DNA of 53,695 bases from Clostridia bacterium. Its GTDB lineage: Bacteria; Bacillota; Clostridia; Oscillospirales; Acutalibacteraceae. The stretch is from the NCBI GenBank assembly GCA_017442265.1, contig JAFSAC010000060.1:1-53695 (forward strand), in the 5' to 3' direction. Positions 24,508-36,300 of this stretch are shown here, one piece after another; position 1 is the first letter of the stretch; each line of letters begins with the position of its first letter. A model generated the notes under the pieces. That model saw only the letters and a list, made by a program, of their open reading frames with translations, was not told the DNA's origin and searched no databases. The translations under genes and the position numbers were made by a program.

Positions 24508-27225
24508 ATGAAAAGAAAAGTAGTTAGCATTTTGTTAACGGCGGTACTGCTCATCAGCGTACTGCCGCTGTCGGCGTTTGCCGCAACTCCGGTGGTGACG
24601 CTGGACACACCGCTCACCCTCATTCCGGGGGCAGGCACAGCCGAAGCCACCTTCACCCCGACCGAAACCGGGATATATGAGTTTCGGTCTGAATCGGTGG
24701 ATCCCCTCAATCAGTCGAGCCCGATACTCACCCTTTTTGATGGTGAGGACGAGGTTGACTGGCTGACGGGTGACAACTATTGGGATATGAACAACTTCTT
24801 TTTCGCGTATTGCTTGACAGCCGGCAAGACCTACACCCTGTCGGTAACCGATGATATGGTCTCCACGGCCGGCGCGAAGATCACCGTGAATAAAGCGGTG
24901 GCCAAAACGCTCGCCATGAACACCCCGCTGACGGTGACGCCGGGCGACGGGTTCGATTACGCCATCTTTACGCCGGCCAAGGACGGGGAATACAGTTTCT
25001 TTTCCGCCGGTGAAAGCAGTACCGACCCGTATCTGCGCGGGATAGACAACGGCGGAGATGTCAAGATGTCTATCATTTCCGGAAACGAGGATGATTACGA
25101 CGGGTTTCAGTTCCGGATCGCCTATAAATTGCGTGCCGGATATACCTATACGCTGGCTTTCGATGATTATAACAACGTGACGGAAGGGTTTACCGTGACC
25201 GCCACCGAGTATCACGAACTACTCACCCAGCCGACCGCCGGCGTGCCGACGGTTAAGGTCACCACCCCCGACAAAGCCACCTTCCAGTGGCATCAGGTGG
25301 ATAGGGTTACCGCTCCGGTGACCGACACCAGCGCCGCGGTGTATGGCGCAAATATTTATGACAACGGCCAATGGATCGGCGAAGATCGTGGCGACTGGTA
25401 TTGGTTGATGGATATCGACCTGAAAAACGAGGAAGTGCTAACGGTGAAGTCGGCGGATAAGATCGTCCTTGACCGCTGTGCCGGTTACGGCTATGCCGCC
25501 GGCATCGACTGTGATGTGAAGTTGCTGGATGAAAACACCGTGCAGTTTCATGCTCACGAGGAAATGCCTTACTCCATTATGGTGGCGACCGCCGGCACCG
25601 ACGATCATTTCACCGTTACCCACGGTGCGCTGAAGCTGGGGGCGAAGATCGACGGACAGACCGCTGATACCCTCACGAAATTCGAGAAAAACAAATATTA
25701 CGCCTGTGTGATTACCTATCCGGACGGAACCACCTTTACCAGTCAGTTTTTCAAAATGGAGCCGGCGGTGGCCAAACAGCCCACCGTTTCCGATCCGTCG
25801 GTTAAGGTGAATTTTGCTGATGAGGTCAAAGGGCATCAGTGGTACGAGATGAATATTAAAAAGACCACCCCTGTAACCGAGGACAACGTAAAAGATATTT
25901 ACGGTCAGTATGATGAGGAGACCGGCGAGTGGACGGGTCCCGCTTTCTCGATTGATACAGAAAAATACGCTCACGAACTGTTTACGATTTCCCTGTCCAA
26001 GGGCCAGAGCGTGATTATTGAAACCAGCGATACCGTCTTTGCTGAATATAGTTCGCTTAACGGACTGAACGACGGGCGCGGCACCGTTACCCAGGCGGGT
26101 GACAATATGGTGGTGCTTACCGCCGGTGAGGCCGACGATTACGCTCCCTGGTTGATCACGAATGGTGCTGAAACCGCCTTTAAAGTGTGGATCGGCAGTA
26201 TGACTCTGGGGAATGCCATTAGCGGGCAGACCACCGACACCTTGACGGCCTACGAAAAAAATAAGGCGTATGTGGCGAAGGTCACCTACGAGGACGGCGT
26301 TCAACTGACCTCCGACATCGTGATGATGAACGCGATGATCGTAAAGCAGCCCACCGCCTCCGACCCCACCGTGAAGGTAAACTTTGAGTCTGACGTAATA
26401 TCCTATCAGTGGTACACCTACGAGCAGGTTAAAATTACCGATCAGAACGCGAAAGCGTACGAATACGGCGGCAAGAAAGCGACCTTTGACAGCGAAACCG
26501 GCATTTGGACCGGTGTTGAGGATCATTGGGGCTATGGGGATCACGGCTACTTTGTGATCGACCTGAAAAAGGATGATGAGGTGCTGCTGGATCTTAATGC
26601 CGACCTGAAGGATTACGCCGGCATTGAGGATATGGCCGATAAAGATCATTTGCTGGACGTCGAATCGCTCGGAGTGGTGCATCAGTACCGGGCAAAAGCC
26701 GATAAAGACGGAAGCTACTATCTGTATGTTTCGAGCGCGGACGTTGCTCAGGTAAAGGTAGAGGCAACACTGAAAAAAGTGGTGCCGATTGCCGGGGAAG
26801 TAAAGCCGGAGCTTCAAAAAGCGGAAGCAGGCAGGTCTTATTTCTGCCGAATCACCTATAAGGACGGCGACACCCTCGTTTCCGATACCATTCAAGCGGA
26901 TAAGGCAACCGGAATCGCCCTGGAAGTGGCGGCCGCGGATGAAACGGATAAGGCGGCTCAGCAGGCGTTGCTGGATCGTGTCAACGAGCTGCTCAAGGAC
27001 AAAAACCTGACCGAGCAGGAGAAAAAGGTGCTGGGTGCTCTGAAACTGAAATTGGAGCAGAACATCGCCGCAATCGAACAGGCAGAAGCCCAGAAGAAAC
27101 CTGCCGGCGGCTCCCCGAACACCGGCGTTGCCGATATGGCCTGGCTGTGGCTGGCGCTGCTCGTTATCAGCGGTAGCGGTGTGGCGGCGACCCTCCTTCT
27201 CAGCAAGAAAAAACCGACCGCATAA
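24508..27225 (+). CDS. LPXTG-like (SPNTG) wall-anchored surface protein with internal repeats
   Basis: 905-aa exported protein. A signal peptide (residues 1-25, KRK then a hydrophobic core, cleavage after SAFA) leads to two related N-terminal beta domains beginning TPLTLIPG and TPLTVTPG (about 32-130 and 135-235). Three longer repeats follow, each opening with Q-P-T-x-x-x-P-x-V-K-V and an F/H/Y-Q-W tryptophan (about 245, 425, 615), as in Ig-like or bacterial surface repeats. A helical spacer (about 800-860) leads to SPNTG at 869-873, a hydrophobic helix and the charged tail KKKPTA: a sortase sorting signal with S instead of L. The function is unknown; adhesion or ligand binding is plausible. 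No sortase lies in the window. GGAGG at 24496-24500 gives the start. It may share a transcript with TetR. Confidence 0.88.
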   Translation: MKRKVVSILLTAVLLISVLPLSAFAATPVVTLDTPLTLIPGAGTAEATFTPTETGIYEFRSESVDPLNQSSPILTLFDGEDEVDWLTGDNYWDMNNFFFAYCLTAGKTYTLSVTDDMVSTAGAKITVNKAVAKTLAMNTPLTVTPGDGFDYAIFTPAKDGEYSFFSAGESSTDPYLRGIDNGGDVKMSIISGNEDDYDGFQFRIAYKLRAGYTYTLAFDDYNNVTEGFTVTATEYHELLTQPTAGVPTVKVTTPDKATFQWHQVDRVTAPVTDTSAAVYGANIYDNGQWIGEDRGDWYWLMDIDLKNEEVLTVKSADKIVLDRCAGYGYAAGIDCDVKLLDENTVQFHAHEEMPYSIMVATAGTDDHFTVTHGALKLGAKIDGQTADTLTKFEKNKYYACVITYPDGTTFTSQFFKMEPAVAKQPTVSDPSVKVNFADEVKGHQWYEMNIKKTTPVTEDNVKDIYGQYDEETGEWTGPAFSIDTEKYAHELFTISLSKGQSVIIETSDTVFAEYSSLNGLNDGRGTVTQAGDNMVVLTAGEADDYAPWLITNGAETAFKVWIGSMTLGNAISGQTTDTLTAYEKNKAYVAKVTYEDGVQLTSDIVMMNAMIVKQPTASDPTVKVNFESDVISYQWYTYEQVKITDQNAKAYEYGGKKATFDSETGIWTGVEDHWGYGDHGYFVIDLKKDDEVLLDLNADLKDYAGIEDMADKDHLLDVESLGVVHQYRAKADKDGSYYLYVSSADVAQVKVEATLKKVVPIAGEVKPELQKAEAGRSYFCRITYKDGDTLVSDTIQADKATGIALEVAAADETDKAAQQALLDRVNELLKDKNLTEQEKKVLGALKLKLEQNIAAIEQAEAQKKPAGGSPNTGVADMAWLWLALLVISGSGVAATLLLSKKKPTA

Positions 27226-27234
27226 AGAAATCTA

Positions 27235-27277
27235 AAAAACCGGCGGAGTGGATTTCCACTCCGCCGGTTTCTTTTTA
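27235..27277 (+). terminator. Terminator after the surface protein gene
   Basis: A long stem AAACCGGCGGAGTGGA / TCCACTCCGCCGGTTT (27238-27271) followed by CTTTTTATTTT. The same stem, with small changes, appears at 39906-39945 and 46219-46258. Confidence 0.9.
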
Positions 27278-27287
27278 TTTTGGAAAA

Positions 27288-27320
27288 GGAAAATCCCCCC
27301 GCAGGAGCGGGGGGATTTTT
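27288..27320 (-). terminator. Terminator of the giant surface protein gene
   Basis: AAATCCCCCCGC / GCGGGGGGATTT stem around AGGA. Read on the minus strand it is followed by CCTTTTCC, and it lies 31 bp past the stop of the giant gene. It also has T's on the plus side, so it may work in both directions. Confidence 0.75.
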
Positions 27321-27350
27321 GGGTTTTGCCGGGGGGCTTTCGACGGGAGA

Positions 27351-30300
27351 TTATTGCTCGGTCAGAAAGCTATCGTAGTACAGCAGGTTGTCGCTGTCCG
27401 AAGCGACGATCAACTGGTCATAGGCGATTTCTTCGGCGGTTCGCACGTCCGAGAACATCGCGGCCGAGTAGATAGTTCCCTTGAAGTACTGCGGTTTTTC
27501 GGTGCGGTTATCGCTACCGATCTGATAGCCGCTTACCACGTTCGGCAGTTCAGCGGCCAGGGTGATCGTTTCTTTGAGCACGCCGTTGAGATACAAGCTG
27601 GCGGTGAGTCCGTCCACCGTGATCGCCAGGTGGGTCATATTGGCCGAGCGGATGTCGGTCTTGAAGGTGTAGGTGTAGGCCACACGGTTCACCTGATAGA
27701 ACAGACGGGGTTTACCGTAGGTGTAGATCTCCACGTTGATCTGATCCTTGGTGCTCTTGTCGTAGTTACCCATGAGGATGCCGGCACGCTGATTGTAGCT
27801 CTTATCCAGTTGAATGAGGGCTTCAAAGGTCTTCGGACCGGAGGTGAAGGTCGTATCGACCGGAACGCCACCTTGTAGCGTTTCCGCCTTCAGACCGGCT
27901 GCATCCTCAAACACCTTCACCGAAACCGTGTCATCCGATTTCGGGGTGGTGCGGTAGGAGAGCAGTTTACCGCAGGAGAGACACGCTTGATGGTCGATGC
28001 CGCTGACCGTTTCAGTAGTGACCGAATCCGCCACCCATTCGCTTTCTACGTGCTCCTCTGCTTCACAGCAGTCGGCACCGAACATCAGCGAGTAGAGAAG
28101 GGCTTCATCCAGCGTATCGGTTGCAATCATATCCTGCCGGATCTCTTCGGCGGTTTTGACCTTGGAGAACAGGTTGACCGAATAGATCGTTCCCTTGAAA
28201 TACTGGTCATTGGCTTTCCGGTTATCGCCGCCGACCACGAAGTTGTCGGTCACTTCAGGCAGGGCCTTGGAAATCTTGCGGGTCTCGGTCTTGACACCGT
28301 TCACGTAGAGGGTGGCAACCGTTTCATCCACCGTCACCGCAAGATGCACCGGATCATCCGACCGGATATCCGCTTTGAAGATGATATCCACGGCACCGTC
28401 GCTACCGGTGTACAGCAGGCGGGGATGACCGTAGGTGCGGATCTCCAGGTTGAGCTGATTTTCCGAAGTCGCATCGTAATTACCGACGATAACACCGGCG
28501 CGGGTGTCCATATCGGTCGGCACCTGTACCACCGCTTCCAAGGTGCGCGGGGTATCGGTGAAGCTCCGGTTCGCCTTGAGTGAAGTCTGCTTGGTGAAGG
28601 TCTTGCCGGACGGGATCGCCGCCGTTATGGCTTCCTCCGCAAAGTTGCGGGTGAACAGCAGGGATTCTGCGTTCGGATTTACGGCGACGGCATCTTTTTG
28701 GATCTCGTCGGCGGTTCTCACGTCCGAGAACAAGCTTACGTTGTGAATGGTACCCTTGAAGTACTGATCCTGTTGTTCGCGGTTATCGCCGCCGATCTTG
28801 AAGTTTTCGGTGGTTTCGGGAACGGTTACCGCGAGTTTTCTGGTTTCGGTCTTGACACCGTCCACGTACAGGGTGGCGGTGAGTTCGTCCACCGTCACCG
28901 CAAGATGCACCGGATCATCCGACCGGATATCCGCTTTGAAGATCACGTCCACGGCGGTTCCGTTGTTGACAAAGAACAGACGCGGATGACCGTAGGTGCG
29001 GATCTCCAGGTTGAGCTGATCGCCCGAGGTGGCATCGTAGTTACCCACGATAACACCGGCGCGGGTGTCCATATCCTTCGGGAGCTGTACGGTCGCTTCA
29101 ATGGTGTGCGGGGTGGCGGCAAGCGCCTTTTCAATCGCAATGGGGGTGTGCTTGGTAAAGGTGGCACCCGCTATTCCGTTGTGGAGGGTGGCGGTGCTGT
29201 CCACCGCAAAGCGCTTGCTGAACAGCAGTTGCTCACGGTCGGATACAAATACGATATCCTGTTTGATCTCCTCGGCGGTACGCAGATCGCCGAACAGATT
29301 GACCGAGTAGATAGCCCCCTTGAAATAAGCGGGGTTGCCGTCACGGTTGTCGCCGCCGATCACAAAGCCGTCCGAAGCGACGGGAAGTTCAGCGGAGAGA
29401 ACTTTGGTTTCGGTTAATTCGCCGTTGACGTACAGGGTTGCGTTGGTTCCCTCGACCGCCACGGCAAGGTGTACCGCTTTGTCCGAACGGACGTCGGTAT
29501 CAAACAGACAGGTGGTTTCCTCACCGTTGACAAAACGGATGAGCGGCCGTCCGTTTTCGGCGATCTCCAGGTTCATACCGTCGGTGCCGTTGTAGTTACC
29601 GACGATCACCCCGGCCTCATCCTGCTGATTAGCGGAAACCTTGACGGTAGCTTCTACCGTATACGGAGTGGCGGACAGCCACGGGATCTGATAGGAGGTC
29701 TCAGCGGTAAAGGTCTTCCCAATCGGCTGGATGCCGGTGAGCACCTGCTGATCGGAGGTGCAGTAGGTGGAGGAGAGCAGATTGCCCTCACCGGGGAACA
29801 CCGCGATCCTATCCCGCTGGATCTCGTCCACGGTTCTCACGTCCGAGAACAGGTTGACCGAATAGATCGTTCCCTTGAAATAGGCGGTGTTGCCGACACG
29901 CTTGTCGCCGCCGATCTTGAATTCGCCGGATACGGCGGGGAGGGTGGTCGCAAGCTGGGCGGTTTCGACCGGCTTGCCGTCCACGTACAGGGTGGCGGTC
30001 TTGCCGTCCACCGTCACTGCGAGATGCACCGGATTATCCGAACGGATATCCGTTTCAAACACCTGATCCACCGTCACCTTTCCGTTCCGGAAGAACAGAC
30101 GCGGACGACCGCCGGTACGGATCTCCAGATTGAGCTGATCGCCGCTCAACGAGCTGTAGTTACCGACGATAACACCGGCGCGGCCGCTCAGCTCTCGCGG
30201 CACCAGAACGGTGGCTTCCAGCGTGAGCGGGGTGGCATCCAGTTGGATCGTTTCCATAGACGCCGCTTTTTTGGTGAAGGTGCGGCCGGCGGCATGGGTC

Positions 30301-33300
30301 ATATCCAGAATGACCTCCTTTTTGGAAGCGGTGAATTCCTTGGCTTCCAGCAGGAGAGAGCAGGCCTGACATTCCTTGTGAGCAATGCCATTCACGCTTT
30401 CGGTTGCCGCTTTGTCGACGATCCATTCGCTTGGGCGGTGGACGATACCGGTTTCTTTGATCTTACCGCAGTCCAGACACTCGAGGTAGGAGTAGCCGTC
30501 CTCCATGGCTTCGGGCAGGTATACCTTTTCCTCGGTACCGTAGTTGTGCTCTACCATACCGGTACTGGTCTGATCCGCCATGGTAAAGTAGACACTGTTT
30601 TCGGGGAGTTCGGTTTCCTTAACCACCAGCGCAAAGTTGGTCTGGTAGCCCATCGAACCGCCGTGAATGTTCATCGAATGGATCAGTGAGACGTAGTAGC
30701 GCTGTCCGTTTTCAGTGTAGGAGATTTGCACGTCCTTGTTGTGGATACCGCCGAATTCCTTTTTATTGAAGGACATATAGCCGATATCCTTACCCACTTC
30801 GAGGTCGTTAAACGCTTCGGTATCAAAGGTGGGCAGGTTGAGATAAATGCGGTTATCCGGATCGGGATTTTTATGGTAGGAATCGATAATGATATCCTGG
30901 ATCTGGTTTCTAAGCGAGAAGTTTGCAAAGGTGACGTTATTCCAGATGACCTGGATCGAATCCTCCGAGTTGGACAGCTTACGCATATATTTGGCAAACG
31001 GGTTGTTCAGTTCGTCCCAGTTGGCCATTTCGCCGCCCATCGGCGCAAAATACAGTTCAAAGACCGGGTCGTTTTCACTGCCCAGATACACGATCTGTTC
31101 ATCGGAGGGGATTTCCGCTTCCCGTCCGGCGGCAATCAGCTTTGCCTGTTCGGTGGCGCGCTTGATAGCCAGGTCGCGGAACAGGTATACCTCTTCGTAT
31201 AAGGGGTATTTGGTGATCAGGTTAATGTGGTTTACCGTCACTCGGTAGATATCCTCGTGATCCGACACGATGATAGCGGTTTGCAGGTTGTTGTTGCCGT
31301 TGGTGCCGCCGCCATTGATACCGTCTAGGTTGGAGCTGGAGAACCAGGTCGCATTTTTGTGTGCTACCCCGTTCATATCCAGATAGTGGGATACGGCGCA
31401 CGCTTTGGTGTGCATCATATCTGAGCCGCCTTTACCGACCAGGGACCATTCGCACAGCGTGAACTTCAGATAATCACCAATGACGTGTCCGGCCGCATAG
31501 TTGGTATCACACGGAGCGGAAAGGCAATTGACGTAATAGTCGGGCACCTGAGGGGTGTAATCGGTGTTGGGATACCCGTTGCGCTGGGTGGCAATGGTTA
31601 CCTCGATACCCATACTCGCTGCCGCTTTCAGCAGATAAGCGATCCGCACGAAGCCGTACTGGTCGTATTCGTCTGCATGAAGTGACCGCATATAGCCGAA
31701 ATAGCGGCTGTTGCGGTTGACACATACGGCGGCGGCCGCCGAGAAGCGGTAGGTAGCAAAGGAGATCTTTACCTTCTCCTCCGGATGCGCCTTTTTGTAC
31801 TGCATCGCCTGGAAGATGAGAATACCTTCGCCGAAGTTGCCGTTGTTGGCAGTTTCCCCTTTGTGATACACGAAGGTGTCGGCGGTGACCGTGTTGCCGT
31901 TAATATTCTCGTACACGGCGGTGTTGCGGCTCATAAAGTTGGAGCTGTTGTCCAGCCGCGGCAGTTTGCCGAAGGTAGTATTGATCGCCGCATCGCTGGA
32001 TTTTTCGGAAAGCTGGAAGATTTTATCCGCGTCTACCTCTTTTTGAGCCGGGGCGGTCGGAGGTGTTTCCTCTACGTAACCGGGTTGATAGGCGGGGATC
32101 GTCGGAATATCGCCGCTCTCGTCATATACCGTCAGCAGATTGACGATCGCCGCCGACCAGTATGCTTCGTCGAGGGTGGCTGTATCCTCGTCCACGTAGT
32201 TTGCTTTGTTGATGTACAGCTTGGCGTTCAAGGTGTTACCCCAGATAATGGGGCCGCCGACGGTGGCGGTGTTGCCCGCTACCGTGAGTCCGTTCACGGT
32301 GACCACGGTGCCGGCTTTGGTTTCGTACATAAAGCCGCCGTTACCGCCCGCATTGTTTTTGGCGACGGTGTTGTACATATTGAGAAGACTGGAGCCGGAA
32401 ATGTTTACCGCACCGCCAAAGCCGACCGCCTGGTTGTTGAAGAACTGACAGCCGTGCAGGAGGGTGTTGGAGGCACCGGTGTAGATGTGAATCGCACCGC
32501 CGTTGGTGCCGGCAGAGTTGCCGTCAAAGGTAGTGTTATACACACTCATTTCGGTCAGGTCCACCGTGTAGATAGCACCGCCGCCGGTGCCGGCAGAGTT
32601 GTTTTGCAGCACGCTGTCGTGGATGACGGCGGAAGCGGTATCACACGCCAGAAATCCGCCGTAGCTGATGGTAGCGGTGTTTCCGGTGGCGGTAATCTTG
32701 TTGAGGATAATGGAAGAACCGCTGTAAACGCCGATACCGCCGACCACGTCGGCAGAGTTTCCGGTGAAGGTACCGCCGTTGATCTCTACGAGGTTTTTGC
32801 CGGTCATATAAACGGCACCGCCGTAAGAGGTGGTTTCGTCATCCAGATTGGCCTGATTGTTTACAAAGTCTACCGCCTGCAAATAGGCGTTATTATGGCC
32901 GGAGATATACATAGCGCCGCCGCGCCCGTTGGTAGTGTTGCCGGTGAAGGAGGTGTCATAGATGAATAATCCACGGTCCATTTCCGGCTCGCCTTCGGGA
33001 TCGGTCTGTCGGTTGCGGTCAGTGCTGTAAACGGCACCGCCGTAGGAATCGGCGTGGTTCTCGTTGAACTGGCAATCACGCAGGGTGATGACCGAATCCT
33101 TCGTGCTGGCACTGTTGTAAGAATTATACAGGGCACCGGCGCGGGTGATAGCGGTATTATTGGTAAAGATCACGCGACTGGCGTTTACAAACGAGCTGTG
33201 AGCCGAAATAGCACCGGCATAGCTCTTGGTTTCGTTGGTAGCCGCATTGCCGGACAATTCACAGTCGGTCAAGGAAAGGGTGCTTTCCATGGCCGCATAG

Positions 33301-36300
33301 ATTGCGCCGCCTTCGGAGCCGGTCTGGTTGCCGGTAAAATCGGTGTTTTTCACCGTGGTGTTGCTCCGGTTGGCCAGATAGAGCGCACCGCCGTATCCGC
33401 CGCTGAGGGCAGGAGCCGAGCCGTTGTTGACTGTATTTTTGGAGAAGGTACAGTCGGTAATGTTCAGCACCGTACCGTTGCTCAGCGAGGAGGAAGAGGC
33501 GGAGGCGGAGATGGCGCCGCCTCCCGACCGGGAGGTGTTGCCCGTAAAGGTACAGTTTTCCAGAACCGCCTTGCTGTTGGCAAAGTCACTCTTGGAATTG
33601 AACAGGTGGAAAGCACCGCCGTAGTAATAGGATTGGTTGTTTTTCAGCACGCTGTTTTTCATAATCAGCACGCCGCTGCAATAAGCGACACCGCCGCTAC
33701 TTTTAATCGATTGGTTGTTCGAAAACTCCGCTTTTCCGTACACAATAGTGGAGGCGTGTATGCCGTTATAAAGGACACCGCCGCCACTGTAAGAGGAGTT
33801 GTTGCGGCAGATGACCGTATTCTCACTCTTTCCGGTGGCATCTCCGATATACAGATGGACCGATGAACTGCTGGGCAGATAGAATACACCGCCCAGACGG
33901 GAAGAGTAGTTGTTTTCAAAGGTGCCGCCGTACACGTGCATCATGCTGTTGTTGTACACAAATCCGCCGCGGGCGCCTTTGTTGTGCGCGAAGGTTCCGT
34001 TGTGGATGTTCAGCGCACCCTGGTTATAAATGGCGGAGCCGAGGGTGGCGGTCAGCCCATCGTCCGTTTCGGTCGCGGCAGTCTCGTTGTTGGCCGCATT
34101 GTTGCGGATAATACCGCCGTAGATGTTCATGGTGCCGCTGAGTAGCGCCACCGCCGCGCCGCCGACCTTGTGACGGCTGGAAATGCGGTATTTCGCATCG
34201 TCTAAGGTGCGTTCGTTGCCGACCTTACGCGCATTGATCAGAGAGGTGTTGGCGTACATATTGACTTTAGCGCTGTGAGCGATAAAGAGAAGCGAGCCCA
34301 CCACCGGCACCGTCATATTGTTTTTGTTACCGTCGAGGATGAGTAGATTCTCGGTGGTGGAGGCGGGATTGCCGAGGGTGAGTACCGGCGGCAACTTATC
34401 CAGCAATACACTTCTGCCGTTCGGGTATTCACCTACCACAAAGAGATCTCCGCCAAAGTCGGTCGCACGGGTGATCCGGTAGGGGGTGGCGGCAAAAATG
34501 GTGGTGTCCGTCGTGACGAAGAAGGAGCGGTCGGCGGTGATGTCCGCCACAAGGCGGATGTAGGGCTTTTCATCTAAAAGCGCCTGCTCGAGCTCGGCCG
34601 CCGTGGACACCGAAACGTAGTTGGGGATGTTGCTGTAATCCTCATCGCCGTACTCGTCGCCGGCCGGAATCTCGTCGGTGATGTCGGTGACGGTCAGCTT
34701 GTTGTAGATCGCTTTAGCCCAGTACCCGTCGTCATACGGGGCGGAAAGGTCCAGATCCCGGTAGTTTGCCTTGTTGATATACAGCTTCGAATTGAAGGTG
34801 TTACCCCAGATGATCGGACCGCCGTTTTCGTCGGTGTTGCCGGACACGGTGAGTCCGTTAATGGTGAGCGAACTTTTTGCTGTGGTCTGGTACAGGAAAC
34901 CGCCGTGGGTACCGTGGTTGTTCTGAGCGGTAATGTTATACAGCTGCGCAGTGGTAACGCCGTTCATATAGATCGCACCGCCAAAGTAGGTGGACACGTT
35001 CCCGATGAACCGGCAATCCTGTAACAGGTTGCCGTCGCTACCGTTGCATAACCGGATCGCACCGCCGCCGTTGGCTTTATTCTCGATAAAATCGGTGGAA
35101 TAGATACTGGTGGTGGAACCGGTAGTCGGATAGACAGCGCCGCCCTGGGTGGTCGCCTCATTGCCTTTGAAGGTACTGTTATATACCTGCAGAGCCGAGT
35201 TACTGTAAATAAATCCGCCGTAAGCAGCCGATTTGTTGCCGGTGGCAGTAACGTTGTAAAGGGTCGCCTCGCTGGCAGCATAGAGGGCGATACCGCCGCC
35301 ATTATAATCGGCGACGTTGTCGGTAAAGCGCACCCCTTCAAATACCGATTTACTGCCGGTGGAGTAGATAGCACCGCCGCCGTAGGATGTGGCGTAGCTG
35401 TGGTTGCCGGTAAAGTCGGTGTTGTTAAAGGTGACAAGCGCTTCGGTCATATACACAGCGCCGCCGCGGCTGGTCGCCGTATTTTCTTCAAAAGAGGAAT
35501 CCTTGACGATAAGTGCCGGTTTGGTAGCGGTTGCAACATCATCGGTGGGATTCATGTAGATCGCACCGCCGTTGTTTCCTGTAGAGTTTTTAATAAACCG
35601 GGTGTTTTCGACCTCCAGCCGTTTACCGGTGGCATAAATAGCGCCGCCACTGTTGGTGGAACTGTTGTTTTGGAAGATCACGCGGGATTCGTCCACTTGG
35701 CTGGATGCGCCGCCCAGATACAGGAATGCGCCGGTACTGGCGGGAAGATACACCGCACCGCCGAGTGCAGCGGTGTTGTTTTCAATCACCGCGTTGTAGA
35801 TGTACATTTTCCGGTACACGTACAAGGCACCGCCGCGGTGAGCGTGGTTGTTCGCAAAGGTGCCGTCGTAAATATTCACCGGACCGAAGGCGTAGATCAC
35901 GCCGCCGCGGGAAGAGGCGGTGCTGGTTTCAGTTTCATCGTTGACCCGGTTGTCGGTGTAGGTGCCGCCGTAGACGTCCAGCTGACCGCCGGCCACGATC
36001 GCCACCGCACCGCCAATCTCGTTCGGATAGAAACTGGCGCAGGCGGGATCGTTCATGACCTTTTCGTTTCCGACCTTGTTACAGTTTTTCACCGTTAACC
36101 CGTCGTGCAGCTCCAGCGTGCCGGGAGAGGCGACGTAGAACACGGTACCGGTGACGTCTACTGTCATATTATCTTTATTGCCGTCGATCACAAGCGTGCT
36201 TTCAGCATCCAGCGGCTTGATGATCGCCTTGATCTCGGTTTCGCAGAGGGTGCCGTCTGCATTCTCGCCGACCACAAACAGATCGCCGCCGAATTCCGGA

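Noticed and set aside
25438..26895. 485-codon minus-strand frame opposite the SPNTG surface protein
   Set aside because: The plus strand has a signal peptide, repeats and sorting signal; the antisense is a codon-bias shadow.
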